Assembly: GCA_015548865.1 (NCBI GenBank)
Contig: JADMXW010000003.1
Coordinates: 1 to 64,000 of the forward strand
Length of the DNA stretch: 64,000 nucleotides
Origin: Serratia marcescens
GTDB taxonomy: Bacteria > Pseudomonadota > Gammaproteobacteria > Enterobacterales > Enterobacteriaceae
Direction of reading: 5' to 3'
The notes under the pieces were generated by a model. That model was not told the DNA's origin. It did not search any database and was given only the letters and a program-made list of their open reading frames with translations. The position numbers were made by a program, and so were the translations under genes. This document shows positions 1 through 9,176 of the stretch, in pieces. Position 1 is the stretch's first letter, and every line of letters begins with the position of its first letter.

Positions 1-74
1 TAGTGTTAGACATATATTCAAGACTATCTCTTATCTGGAGATACAGCTACTGTCTGGTGTTTCAGGGGGCTACA

Positions 75-431
75 TCAGCCAGATATCTTGGTGGAGGTTG
101 GTGTATCTGCATACTCTACCGATATGTGACCCAGATACTTTTTCAACGCCAATGTGTTGGATTGTCGAAAATTAAGAATGACATTAGTGAATGATGCCTT
201 GGTTTGTGTCAATGCCCCTGTGCTGTAAAAATCTATAGTATTTAGTTGATACGTTGCATCCTTTTTGAATTTTGCTATTCGCTGTTGTAAATCTATCAAC
301 TTCTTTTTTTCTTGTGGCCTGGTCAACTCAGTATAGCTATTCGCTAAAGAAACAAGTTCTTGCTTCAATGCTTGTAGCCGCATTTTGTCATTTATATCAA
401 TCTGGTATTTGGCAACAAGAGCGTGTTGCAA
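75..431 (-). pseudogene. AvrE/DspE-like effector copy B, C-terminal fragment
   Basis: This is the C-terminal 118-residue piece of the second AvrE-like gene. It matches the end of copy A: a helical stretch rich in Lys, Glu and Gln, then a YSTGALT segment (copy A has LMSTGDLS), then KKYLGHISVEYAD (copy A KNLGTITFEYSED). E. coli-independent comparison is with remembered Erwinia amylovora DspE, whose end reads ERNIGTINFKYGQD. The reading frame joins the fragment upstream at a run of nine T (446-454; A9 in the coding strand), where one extra A would restore one continuous frame. The TTG at 431 is only the first possible start in this frame and has no convincing ribosome binding site. Family assignment is good; independent expression is unlikely. 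Confidence 0.6.
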
Positions 432-1483
432 CTTTTTATTCGCACTTTTTTTTTCTTATTGGATTGCTGAGCTGCTATTCTATTCATGGAATCAACAAGT
501 TGTTGTCTACATTTATGAGTTTCAAATATATTTATTAGTTTTTGATGAGGTCTTGATGGAAGCATTTTATCCAATAAACTATCCTTTAAAAAATTAATTT
601 TCTCATGTGAATTTCTTGTCAGTTTAAGGTGTGTGATTTTATTCATTTGTCGAGTTATTTCTTCGTATTCAGTAATTGTTGATAATATTTTGTTGATTTT
701 ATTTATCTGATTGAATTTATACTTAAGTCGTACCGAGATTATTTTATCGGCCATTTTGTTTTTGTAATATGTGTATGTAAAACCTCTTTTTTCGTATATG
801 TTGTTTTTAGCGCCATTTTCAATAAGAGCAAGACGATAGCTGATTTCTCCCGTATTGCTGGTTGAGTAGGGGGACAGTATATGTTTCATTCCAAAAAAAA
901 CATTACCAGAGGTAGACAAAAACCTAATTTTTTTTTCTCCTTCTGAGATTACTGATTTGTTGGTATCCGAAGTGTTTGTTATTTTTTTATTACTAAAGGA
1001 AATTATTGACGTATTTAGTCCTGAACCGCAGGCTAGGCGAGGGAGTTGAAATCTAACATCCTCCACGATGTTCACACCTAACATAGCACGAAGTTCACTT
1101 ATTTTCATATTCAAGGAGAGTGATGTGCTATATTCCTTTACATGTTTAAAGTGAGCAGGCTTTATATTTTTATCATAAATGCCATCTTGGCAATGTAACT
1201 TAGTTTCTTGACTTATAAACGATTCGAATTGATTTTTTGTTAGTTCAAATGATAAAGTTATTTCTTGGTTTTTATTGATTGAAAAAATAATATTTGCTTC
1301 AAAAGGCATAATCGATAGGAAATTAATGATTTTGTGACCTAATATTTTTGATTCTAGTCCCTGACCTGTTCCGACGAGTATTGATGAAGATGTTTTCTTT
1401 TTATATGTGAATGTGAATTTAATATTTCCTGTCTCTGTTTTACTTAATGTCAGACATTGAGTTTTTGCTATTGAAAATATCAC
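392..1483 (-). pseudogene. AvrE/DspE-like effector copy B, central fragment
   Basis: The middle piece (363 residues from a GTG) of the second AvrE-like gene. It aligns with the middle of copy A: VGTGQGLESK corresponds to LGTGQGLDAS, and the ITLSFELTKNQFESFI strand matches MTFYLKKEHLNDFMI. In DspE this region carries a LTEDELPGFI segment followed by repeated beta-strand sequence. The frame can be read upstream of the GTG to about 1498, where it meets the preceding fragment at an A5 run (plus strand 1488-1492); one more base there fuses the two. At its 3' end the frame drifts into a short nonsense tail after KKKK at the A9 tract. It is best treated as part of one disrupted gene spanning 75-2940 (about 955 residues once repaired). 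Confidence 0.6.
446..454 (-). other. A9 tract at a frame break in copy B
   Basis: The coding strand reads AAG AAA AAA AAA GTG in the upstream frame. The homologous frame continues only with ten A, or after a -1 slip. This is the second A AAA AAA-type tract at a frame break in the tandem pair. Confidence 0.5.
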
Positions 1484-1485
1484 AC

Positions 1486-2940
1486 CTAAAAACCACCCTG
1501 GATAAAAAGGTATGCCCCCTTGCGATATACTAAAAATATGGAGAACTCACTTTCTTTACTCAATATAATTTCGTCATTGGTATCTAAATAGGTTAATAAA
1601 GAAGATATTTTCTTTGTGAATGTTTTTTCTTTAAGTATCCATGTTGGGATTTTATGGACTAGAGGAGAAAAATTATTATGCAAGTCATGAATGATCTTTT
1701 CAGAAAAAAGCTGATTTGATATTATTTTTTTTTCTGGTTTTTTAGACAGGTCTTTGATCACTGATATCGCTGTGTTTATCCCTGGGTCCAAACGTTTTAC
1801 TCCTGTGAGAGATATTTTATTCTTTTTTATGTTATTTGGTTTGAATCCAGTTTTTATCGAAGATGGGATCTTAGTAAAAAAGGACTTTAACGAAACACGG
1901 AGAGTACCTATCCGAGAAGGAGAGAAAGGCTGCCCACAATGGTATTTATCATGAACATCACCGCCCAGAAATGTGTATAAGTTTTGAGGTGGAGTATAGG
2001 TTATTTTTTTTGCTTTAAGCCGTGATATAGAAATATCTTTAGGATCAATATAAAAAACCGTTGCTTTGTTATTTTTCACTGATTCAATTTGTAGCATATT
2101 TCTACATCGTTTCACAGAGGCTATTCTCTGTCTTTTTTTTAACGGTATATCTATTTTATAGTCCATCAGTTCATAATGATAGTTTTTATTACCGATTGAG
2201 TAAGTGGTTAGATATAAGTTATTATTCTTAAAATTAAAGCTTGTTATATTACCAGACTCAGTATCGAATGAGAGAATCGGTTTTAATGGATATGTTTGTT
2301 TGGAATAGGTTACATTGATTTTTTTTGTTGTATCTTCCATTGTGTTTATATCTGTGTGTGTATTGAACTCTATTGTATAGTAAATATTTTTTTCTTTTAC
2401 TTTTGCTGTAAGTTGACCTGATTCATTGATATATAACAAATCAAAATATATCTTTCCCCCGTTACTATTATTTTTAAAACCATAGTAATTATAATTTTTT
2501 ATTTTGTTTTTATATAAATTGGAAAGTAAATTGTAGCTGTTTCCCTGAATAAATATTATTTCACCTTGGTGATTGAGTGTTGCTCCCATATCACTGATAA
2601 GTGGCATTACACAACTGCCTAAAAAAATATAGTCTTTAGCATTTGTTAAAGATATTTTACATGGGGTGAGTGTAATGTCTTCATTAATGAATTTTGGTAA
2701 AAACTGATTTTCATTACAAAAATTATTTTTCGTAGCGATATTCTGTGATGAATGGTTTATGTCGGAAATTTTATTTATTATTGTTTTATTTTTTGTAAAG
2801 ACAAGATCAACGGGTTCCATTACTTTATCTGGAATGATTATATTTCCTATATTCATTGTAGAATGTGATACATTCGTCATTGTTGATCCTAAGGTTAATT
2901 GTAAATTGCCATAAGGATCAAATAATGTAGTACTTCGCAC
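1486..2940 (-). pseudogene. AvrE/DspE-like effector copy B, N-terminal fragment
   Basis: A 484-residue N-terminal piece of the second AvrE-like gene. It begins with a polar Ser/Thr/Asn-rich segment, plausible for a type III secretion signal. Then come the features shared with copy A: NAKDYIFLG, SDMGATLNHQGEIIF, TPPQNLYTFLG and CGQPFSPSR. A WILKE sequence fits the WxxxE pattern reported in AvrE-family effectors. The frame stops with TAG at 1486-1488 next to a T5 run in the coding strand, while the homologous frame continues at -1. The GTG at 2940 lies just after a T8 run and has no close ribosome binding site. An AGGAGT further upstream is better spaced for an in-frame ATT at 2949. Base composition is strongly AT-rich, unlike the core genes to the right. 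Confidence 0.62.
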
Positions 2941-3091
2941 AAAAAAAATTAATAAAACACTCCTATTATAGTTTATGTGTAAATCTTAATGGAACTGAAA
3001 TAAAGAATAAATATTTTTTTCATTAAACTGTCATGTTTATATGATTTATGGTTTTATCAATGAGTTAGAAAGACATATACTACATTGTATT

Positions 3092-5242
3092 TTATTCTAG
3101 TAGCATTAAATCAGAAATTATTTTATAAGGTTTTTTCTTATCATCCTCACTGTATTCAAATGTTATTGTTCCAAGGTTTTTGGTGATGCTAATGGTTTTT
3201 TTGTTATGAAGTGAAATAGCAATATTTGATATTGTTGATAAATATTCAGATAAATCACCTGTACTCATCAAGTAAATTTTTGATAATAAATATGTGGCAT
3301 TTTCCTTGAAATGGCTTACTTGAGAATATAAATCATTAATTTCTTCAAGGCTTGCTTGTGGCTCCTTATTCATCAATTCTTTAATTTTGTTTTCAAGATG
3401 ATTCTTTTCGCTCTTGCTCTCATCGCTAAGTATATATTCTGTTTTTATGTTATAATGCATACTTTTCCCATTGCTATCTCTCTCTCTATTTGATAATTCA
3501 TGTTTTAGCTTTTTAAGGTGATCAGTGAAATCTGTATGCATCGACCAGCTATCAAATGAGTGTTTACTTGTCTTAATGCAGAATTTTTTATTGCTTTTTT
3601 TGATCTTTACAGCCAATGTAGTTAAACATTTAATACCATGTTCTCTCCCTACTATCATATCTGTTTTTTCCAGAGATTCAGTGATATCTAATATCGTTTT
3701 TTCTTTTTGGAGATCAATGCGTTCACCATTTATATACTCTTTCACCTTTTTGTTAGATGCTAGTCTGCTAAAAATATTTTTACTTTTTGACTCTTCAATA
3801 ATAGGAACGGGAAGAAAGTACGCATGGCCACCAATATCAGTAGAAATTATTGGCATGACTTTATTTTCAAAGACTAGTCTGGTATTCATAGAAAAATTAT
3901 TTGAGTGCACTGTTTTTTGGGTTTCTTCATTTCCGTTCGGAAAAATGTTTGTTTCTTTTGTTTTTGTTCTAGAGAGTAGATCAAAGGACGTCATGATTCC
4001 CATGGTGCTTCTTGGTGCCATAAGAAAATTACCTTGTCCGTAACCTGTTCCTATTTGTGCTCTAGCCTCTGGTGCTCTGACTTCAATGGATAACTTGTGA
4101 CTAGATTGTTTTTTATTATTTTTAAAGACATCAATTTCTTTCTCTTTAAGAAAATTCATTAATTCTATATTTTTACTGCTTTTTATCATGAAATCATTCA
4201 GATGTTCTTTTTTAAGATAAAATGTCATCATCTTACTTTTGTCATTTTGATGTAAATAAATTAAATTTAATTCAATAAATAATATATTTAAATATGTAAT
4301 GTTTGCTATTTCAGGCAAACTTGCGTCTAATCCTTGGCCTGTACCAAGTAAAAATGCCAATAGCCAGGAGGAGTTTCTATGAAATGAGCAAAGAATTCCA
4401 TCGTCATCGGTTTTATTAAACGTGATACATGATTTTTTAGATATTGCACTGACAATGCCAGCAAATGCACCTGTATATATTGGTGTCGCTCCTCGGGCGA
4501 TGCCAGCAAAAGAAGAAACACCACTAGAGGTTGAGAGTGATAACTGATCTCCTTTCTGTAGGTTATTTAATATGTCAGTCATAGCGATAGCAAAATCGTT
4601 ATTACTGTTCGCTGTGTCAGGAAGTTTTTTTATGATTGAAGCATAATTTTTCTTCATGTTGGTAGCTTCATTGAATATATCTTCTGTGTTTTTTTTTGAA
4701 AAAAAATTTTTTGTCGTTAATGCGATAGCTTGTACGCCAGGATCAAAAGCCTTTGCCATCGCAACAAGCGATTCTCTGTGTTGATCATTACTCCAGTATT
4801 CTTTTGACTCTCTAATGTTTATTCTTAAATTATCAATGCACCTCCCTAGTAACATAATCCTTTTACTGCTGAAATTACCACGGCGAGTTGAACTAAATGG
4901 CTGTCCTGAATCATAGTGTTCATAAGGATCTGCTCCCAGTGCCGAATAAAGGTTTTGTGGTGGTTTATGCGAAAATTTTTTTTTGCTTATTTTATATGGT
5001 GTTATTTCATTTGGATTTAGATATAGTATGCGTTTTTTATTTCCATGGCACGTTTCAAGTTGAATCATATTTTTTGTTTTTTTTGCAGAAATGACACTAT
5101 ATCCATCGGGAAGTTCTGCTTTCAAAGACCAGTCAGGGTTGTGATGAAAGGTATTATTTTCAATTTTCAATTCTGATAAGTATAATGCGTTGTCTTTAAG
5201 CGAAAATGTTAATGTTTTACCGTCTTTTCTTTTAAATTTCAT
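3092..5242 (-). CDS. AvrE/DspE-like type III effector copy A, main C-terminal part
   Basis: A 716-residue ORF holding most of the first AvrE-like gene. Shared landmarks in order: a beta-rich segment (about 1-60), PPQNLYSALGAD and SGQPFSSTR (about 90-120), AFDPGVQAI (about 165), LQKGDQLSLSTSSGVSS (matching DspE LDSGESMSFSRSYGGGVS), LGTGQGLDAS, a VRAPEARAQIGTGYGQG segment, a helical Lys/Glu-rich region, and a KNLGTITFEYSED terminus like DspE ERNIGTINFKYGQD. AvrE-family proteins act inside plant cells and form beta-barrel channels causing water-soaking; that is family knowledge. An ATG at 5242 preceded by GAGGAA could start translation. However, the frame also fuses to the upstream ORF 5251-5868 through an A8 tract, giving about 925 residues, half the usual 1800. 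No chaperone gene is visible. Confidence 0.65.
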   Translation of the reverse strand: MKFKRKDGKTLTFSLKDNALYLSELKIENNTFHHNPDWSLKAELPDGYSVISAKKTKNMIQLETCHGNKKRILYLNPNEITPYKISKKKFSHKPPQNLYSALGADPYEHYDSGQPFSSTRRGNFSSKRIMLLGRCIDNLRINIRESKEYWSNDQHRESLVAMAKAFDPGVQAIALTTKNFFSKKNTEDIFNEATNMKKNYASIIKKLPDTANSNNDFAIAMTDILNNLQKGDQLSLSTSSGVSSFAGIARGATPIYTGAFAGIVSAISKKSCITFNKTDDDGILCSFHRNSSWLLAFLLGTGQGLDASLPEIANITYLNILFIELNLIYLHQNDKSKMMTFYLKKEHLNDFMIKSSKNIELMNFLKEKEIDVFKNNKKQSSHKLSIEVRAPEARAQIGTGYGQGNFLMAPRSTMGIMTSFDLLSRTKTKETNIFPNGNEETQKTVHSNNFSMNTRLVFENKVMPIISTDIGGHAYFLPVPIIEESKSKNIFSRLASNKKVKEYINGERIDLQKEKTILDITESLEKTDMIVGREHGIKCLTTLAVKIKKSNKKFCIKTSKHSFDSWSMHTDFTDHLKKLKHELSNRERDSNGKSMHYNIKTEYILSDESKSEKNHLENKIKELMNKEPQASLEEINDLYSQVSHFKENATYLLSKIYLMSTGDLSEYLSTISNIAISLHNKKTISITKNLGTITFEYSEDDKKKPYKIISDLMLLE

Positions 5243-5250
5243 TTCCTCTT

Positions 5251-5868
5251 CTACGAGGTTGTTTTTTTTGTTATATGCAATCTGACTATTTTTTCTGATT
5301 CTTTTGTTGAAAAAATTTTGCTGTTTTTATTTATGTCTATCTCGCATTGTTGAGATGTATACTTCATTTTTCCTATCAATTTTCCTTGCTCATTTATGTA
5401 TAACCCATCAAATAATAAATCATTATCTTTATTTATTTTTTCAACCCTATAACACTGATATTTTTTTTTATGAAAATGCTTATTATACGTGCCACGGAGT
5501 AATCCTTGGCGTTGCCCTTTGATAAAAATAAGGTTTCCATCCTTATCCAAAGTGGCACCCATATCCATCATGAATAATGATTCTAGGCAACCCAGATAAA
5601 CATAATCTTTTGCATTTAAAGTGGATGTATCATTGGTTTGTGTGGGAATTAATTTTATATCTACATTTTCACCTGGGGAAGCAGTGGATATGCTTGCATT
5701 AGGAGGCCGATGTGATCCGTGCATCCGGCGAAAGTCACGAAGGGAGTTGCGAACACGGGATATATCTGCATTAGACGTCGGGAACGTGTTTGATCTCGCT
5801 CTCATACCATCACAAACATTATTTTTAACGTGATCTGATAGGTTATATTTTACTTCTGAAATTAACAC
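5251..5868 (-). CDS. AvrE/DspE-like type III effector copy A, N-terminal part
   Basis: A 205-residue ORF starting at GTG 5868 with AGAGG seven bases upstream. Residues 1-80 are polar and disordered-looking (RSNTFPTSN, SHRPPNASISTAS), as expected for a type III secretion leader. From NAKDYVYLG it enters the AvrE-like fold: MDMGATLDKDGNLIFIKG resembles DspE VTLDKGKLQL, and LLFDGLYINEQGKLIG resembles DspE LLLDNKGHLFDI. It ends nine bases after a run of eight A in the coding strand (plus strand T5262-5269). Reading that run with one extra A, or slipping -1 on A AAA AAA, continues straight into 3092-5242. No HrpL box (GGAACC-N15/16-CCAC) was found upstream. The split may be programmed, mutational or technical. 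Confidence 0.6.
   Translation of the reverse strand: MLISEVKYNLSDHVKNNVCDGMRARSNTFPTSNADISRVRNSLRDFRRMHGSHRPPNASISTASPGENVDIKLIPTQTNDTSTLNAKDYVYLGCLESLFMMDMGATLDKDGNLIFIKGQRQGLLRGTYNKHFHKKKYQCYRVEKINKDNDLLFDGLYINEQGKLIGKMKYTSQQCEIDINKNSKIFSTKESEKIVRLHITKKTTS
5261..5270 (-). other. A8 tract with A AAA AAA slippery phase joining the two parts of copy A
   Basis: The coding strand reads ACA AAA AAA ACA in the upstream frame, so the two Lys codons sit on a canonical A AAA AAA -1 slippery heptamer. A -1 shift, or an RNA with nine A, fuses the ORF ending at 5251 to the ORF 3092-5242. Without a shift a TAG follows within four codons. Confidence 0.5.
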
Positions 5869-6175
5869 TCAGTACCTCTGCTGATTGAATGGATAAGTTG
5901 AACGTTAAAACATAATGTAACCGGATGAGCATGCGTTTACTTTGCAAGTATCGATTGAGTTCTATATATTTTCTTTTTTTGCAATAACCATATACCATGG
6001 CTTGGTTGGCGCCCGGTGTTTTTATGATATGTTTATTAGCGTTATGATAAATATTGAGCTATGAGTGCTTACGCAAAAGAGATAATTGAGGTGGGAGAGG
6101 TTGAACCACACTCATCCTGAAGACGAAAAAATAATAGTTGCGTGTGGTAGTGAAAATCTTGATAGCAGAAAAGCA
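5869..6175. other. Intergenic stretch between effector copy A and tRNA-Phe
   Basis: About 300 AT-rich bases holding the presumed promoter of copy A. No gene, no HrpL box and no copy of the tRNA-Phe 3' end could be seen. Confidence 0.4.
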
Positions 6176-6200
6176 AAAACCCAGCCTTAGGCTGGGTTTT
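6176..6200 (-). terminator. Rho-independent terminator of tRNA-Phe
   Basis: Perfect inverted repeat AAAACCCAGCC / GGCTGGGTTTT with a 3-base loop, followed on the minus strand by a T run. It lies 10 bases beyond the 3' end of the tRNA. Confidence 0.85.
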
Positions 6201-6209
6201 CTGAATAAG

Positions 6210-6285
6210 TGGTGCCCGGACTCGGAATCGAACCAAGGACACGGGGATTTTCAATCCCCTGCTCTACCGACTGAGCTATCCGGGC
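6210..6285 (-). tRNA. pheU/pheV-like: tRNA-Phe (GAA)
   Basis: A 76-base cloverleaf on the minus strand beginning GCCCGGATAGCTC and ending CCGGGCACCA. The anticodon loop contains GAA (ATTGAAAAT) and the T arm GGTTCGATTCC. It is essentially identical to E. coli tRNA-Phe with encoded CCA. The AT-rich effector island begins directly after its 3' end, the usual side for integrase-mediated insertions, although no integrase or direct repeat lies in the window. Confidence 0.97.
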
Positions 6286-6415
6286 AACGGGGCGCATTAA
6301 ACCGTATTGGTCGCTTGTCGTCAACGGATTTGTGTGAGAAAAGCATCAAAACCACATTGATTGCCGACTTTTCAGTCAGGATGACGCATTTCTCGGCGTT
6401 TGGCCATTTGTTCTG

Positions 6416-6997
6416 TCAGGTCAGCGCACCATTTTTACGGCATAACGCAAAGCGCAGCACATCTTCCGCCAAGCGGCGTGCCGTCGCAATGTCATCCGCT
6501 TGGTGTTTTACCATTAACCGGCTCAGACAACCTTCAAGGATAAGCTCCATTTGCTGGGCAACCATCTCTGGATCGTCAGTTTCTAACTGGACTAAAAGCT
6601 CGCGCGTGTATTGAAGCGATGCTTGCTTTTGACGTTCTGCAATTTGGTGAATGGGGTGATGGATATCGGGATAAAAACTGCATGCTGCAATAAACAGGCA
6701 ACCCGGATAGCGTTGATTCAGCAACGCATCATGCAATACCTGATAGCGCGCCAGCAGCTTTTCTTCAATGCTGAGCGTTTCATCCAGTAACAGTTGGCGT
6801 CGCCAAATGTCAACCTGTTGGCTATGGTGCCGCAAACAGTCATAAAGGAGTGCTTCACGGTCTGGCCAGAATGTGGTCATAGCCTCGGCAGTGATGTTGT
6901 GTTGTTCCGCCAAGGTGTCTAACGTCAAAGCGGAAACACCTTGTTGTTCCAGTAAGATCAGCGCGTTTTCAAGTACCTCGTCTCGCTGTAGTTGCAT
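6416..6997 (-). CDS. yjdC: TetR-family transcriptional regulator YjdC
   Basis: A 193-residue TetR-type repressor, about the length of E. coli YjdC. Residues 1-50 form the helix-turn-helix ([21 protein letters not shown], read as helix, turn, recognition helix). The rest is the all-helical ligand/dimerisation domain, including a [12 protein letters not shown] segment that is typical of the family. It is the last gene of the cutA-dsbD-yjdC order seen in E. coli, 44 bases after dsbD, and is probably cotranscribed with it. The ligand and target are unknown. A tRNA-Phe gene follows on the same strand. Confidence 0.85.
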   Translation of the reverse strand: MQLQRDEVLENALILLEQQGVSALTLDTLAEQHNITAEAMTTFWPDREALLYDCLRHHSQQVDIWRRQLLLDETLSIEEKLLARYQVLHDALLNQRYPGCLFIAACSFYPDIHHPIHQIAERQKQASLQYTRELLVQLETDDPEMVAQQMELILEGCLSRLMVKHQADDIATARRLAEDVLRFALCRKNGALT

Positions 6998-7041
6998 GAT
7001 ATTCCCCTTGATTCTGACTGGGCTGCCATCATTGCAGTGGC

Positions 7042-8760
7042 CTATTGCCCCAGTTTTTGCAAATGAGCCCGAAACGCGTCGGCATTCATGAAACCCGTGA
7101 TGCGTGAGTCGGGAATTTCCCGGCCATTACTGTCAAAAAAGAGTATGGTTGGTAACCCCATAACCTGTAATTTTTTTAGTAATGCATTTTGCTGGGCATT
7201 ATTGGCGGTGACATCCGCTTGAAGCAGCTGAAATCCTGCGAGTGCCTGCTTTACGCCTGCATCGCTAAAAGTGTATTTCTCAAATTCTTTGCAGGCTACA
7301 CACCAATCGGCATACAAATCCAACATGGCAGGGCGCTGATTGCTGGTGAGCGATTGATTTAACCCCTCCAGATGATGAACGGGAGTAAAGGGCAATGTAG
7401 ATGTGTGAATGACGCTTTCACTGCCGGATGAGGGCATCATCCACTCTTGCAATGGCCGAGCGGCCGCCAAGGCGCCGATGAAAAGCAGCAGCTGTATGAT
7501 GCGCATGCCGCGCCACTGGCTGCGCGTGCTCAATACCAATAGCCAGGCGAGAAAGGCTATTGCCAGAAAACTCCACAAGCGTTCTCCCCAGATATCGCCT
7601 ACAACACGCTCCAGTAGAAAAACCGGTAAAGCCAGAATAACAAACCCAAAGGCCGTTTTGATGTGTTGCATCCAAGGGCCGCTGCGGGGCAAAAAACGAT
7701 TACCGAATAGGGTAACCGCGATGAGCGGCAACCCCATACCGAGTGCATAGAGATAAAGGATTGCACCGCCTGCCACGCTATTACCGCTTTGTGCGATATA
7801 GAGCAGGATGGCACTAAGCGGGGCTGTGGTGCAAGGCGAACAAATCAGCCCAGCCAGTGCTCCCATGCAAAAGACCCCGCCAAGAGAGCCGCTTTGTTGT
7901 CGATTGCTCCACAGCGCCAGACGGGTTTGCAGGGCGGAGGGTATTTGTAGGTTGTAGAGACCAAACATCGACAGCGCAAGGGCGATAAACAGCAGTGACA
8001 AGCCGATCAACACGGCCGGATGCTGGAGCGCTGCCTGAAAGCGCAACCCCGCCGCCGCGATGACAATGCCGAGCAGCGTGTAGGTCAGCGCCATGCCTTG
8101 CACATAGGTGAACGCCAGCAACAGGGTACGGCGCGCGGATAATTGCTGTTTCCGGCCAAGAATCAGCCCGGAAATCAATGGGTACATCGGGAGTACGCAG
8201 GGGGTGAAGGCGACACCGATCCCGATTAACAACGCCCAAAGCGGAGAAAACGGCAACTGTGCCGGTACTGTGACGGTTGGCGCTGTATTGCTGGGCGTTG
8301 GCTGCTGGCCTGCGGTCACGGCACTTAACGGAATTTCCCGCGTTTCAGGGGGGTAGCAAAAACCCGCATCGGCACAGCCCTGATAGGTAACACGCACCGT
8401 GGCGCCCGCTGTGCTCTGTGTAATAGGGACGATTACTGTGAGGCTATCGCGAAAGATTGCCACTTCGCCAAAAAAATCGTCTTTGTGCGGCAGGCCAGTG
8501 GGTATGGATATGTCGCCTAATACAGCTTGTTCCGGAGCCAGCGTGATTTTATCGCGATAGAGGTAATAGCCCGGTTGGATTTGCCAGCGTAGCGTCAGCA
8601 TCTCTTGCTGCTGCTGAAAATCGAAAGCAAATGCGCGATCTACCGTTAGAAAGCGGCTGTTTTGCACCGCAGATGACGGCGCAAACAGGGATGCGCCTGC
8701 CAGTTGAGGGCAGATTAGCGTGATTAACAGCAAGATCAGCGTAAGGATGCGGTTAGCCAT
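7042..8760 (-). CDS. dsbD: Thiol:disulfide interchange protein DsbD
   Basis: A 572-residue inner-membrane reductase that moves electrons from cytoplasmic thioredoxin to periplasmic DsbC, DsbG and CcmG. It has a signal peptide (about 1-23) and a periplasmic N-terminal domain with the cysteine pair in [12 protein letters not shown] (C129, C135). An eight-helix membrane domain follows, with [10 protein letters not shown] (C188) and [10 protein letters not shown]. The C-terminal thioredoxin domain carries [10 protein letters not shown] (C487, C490). All six redox cysteines are present. Its ATG overlaps the end of cutA by 25 bases, so the two are translationally coupled as in E. coli. Length is close to the usual 565. 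Confidence 0.97.
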   Translation of the reverse strand: MANRILTLILLLITLICPQLAGASLFAPSSAVQNSRFLTVDRAFAFDFQQQQEMLTLRWQIQPGYYLYRDKITLAPEQAVLGDISIPTGLPHKDDFFGEVAIFRDSLTVIVPITQSTAGATVRVTYQGCADAGFCYPPETREIPLSAVTAGQQPTPSNTAPTVTVPAQLPFSPLWALLIGIGVAFTPCVLPMYPLISGLILGRKQQLSARRTLLLAFTYVQGMALTYTLLGIVIAAAGLRFQAALQHPAVLIGLSLLFIALALSMFGLYNLQIPSALQTRLALWSNRQQSGSLGGVFCMGALAGLICSPCTTAPLSAILLYIAQSGNSVAGGAILYLYALGMGLPLIAVTLFGNRFLPRSGPWMQHIKTAFGFVILALPVFLLERVVGDIWGERLWSFLAIAFLAWLLVLSTRSQWRGMRIIQLLLFIGALAAARPLQEWMMPSSGSESVIHTSTLPFTPVHHLEGLNQSLTSNQRPAMLDLYADWCVACKEFEKYTFSDAGVKQALAGFQLLQADVTANNAQQNALLKKLQVMGLPTILFFDSNGREIPDSRITGFMNADAFRAHLQKLGQ

Positions 8761-9068
8761 GTCAGGTAATCTTTGTCGCCATCCGTGATCGGAACCACCA
8801 GCAGTTCCGGCGTTTGATAAGGGTGTTGTTGTTTCAGGCGTTGCAGCAGCGCATGTTGGTGCAAGGTATCGCTCTTGATCACCAGTTGCACTTCCTTTTG
8901 CTGCTCCAACTTACCTTCCCAGATATAGAAAGAGTGCGCGCCAGGCAGTACTGTGACACAGGCTGCCAGCCCGGCATTGAGCACATGCGTTGCCAACTGT
9001 TGTGCTATGGGGTCGTCAGGTGCAGTACACAGGACAACGATGGCGGTGCAGCTTGCAGGATTTTCCAT
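8736..9068 (-). CDS. cutA: Divalent-cation tolerance protein CutA
   Basis: A 110-residue small trimeric protein of the CutA1 family, linked to copper tolerance and to the neighbouring DsbD in E. coli. Conserved segments are [60 protein letters not shown] 9068 is chosen because GGGGTG precedes it; a GTG at 9074 would add two residues. It overlaps dsbD by 25 bases. A G-rich tract and a very strong GC hairpin separate it from dcuA, so it may have its own promoter. Confidence 0.95.
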   Translation of the reverse strand: MENPASCTAIVVLCTAPDDPIAQQLATHVLNAGLAACVTVLPGAHSFYIWEGKLEQQKEVQLVIKSDTLHQHALLQRLKQQHPYQTPELLVVPITDGDKDYLTWLTASLR

Positions 9069-9134
9069 GGTCACCCCAGTGAAAGAGGAACTAGGGGTAC
9101 TATACCCTGCTTTGGGGGGGGAGGGGAATGGATG

Positions 9135-9157
9135 CCGGGCGGCGAAGCGCCGCCCGG
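9135..9157 (-). terminator. GC-rich hairpin between dcuA and cutA
   Basis: Perfect ten-base-pair inverted repeat CCGGGCGGCG / CGCCGCCCGG with a 3-base loop. It lacks the U run of a canonical terminator and is followed on the minus strand by a C run. It may end or attenuate dcuA transcription or stabilise its 3' end. Confidence 0.5.
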
Positions 9158-9176
9158 GGTGAATACCGGAGGGACG

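Noticed and set aside
3525..4043. 172-residue ORF opposite the AvrE-like gene
   Set aside because: It is an antisense shadow with low-complexity hydrophobic sequence and no ribosome binding site.
5869..6060. HrpL-type promoter upstream of the AvrE-like genes
   Set aside because: No GGAACC-N15/16-CCAC motif was found on the minus strand here or between the two copies.
6138..6614. 158-residue plus-strand ORF
   Set aside because: It runs through the tRNA-Phe gene and antisense to yjdC.
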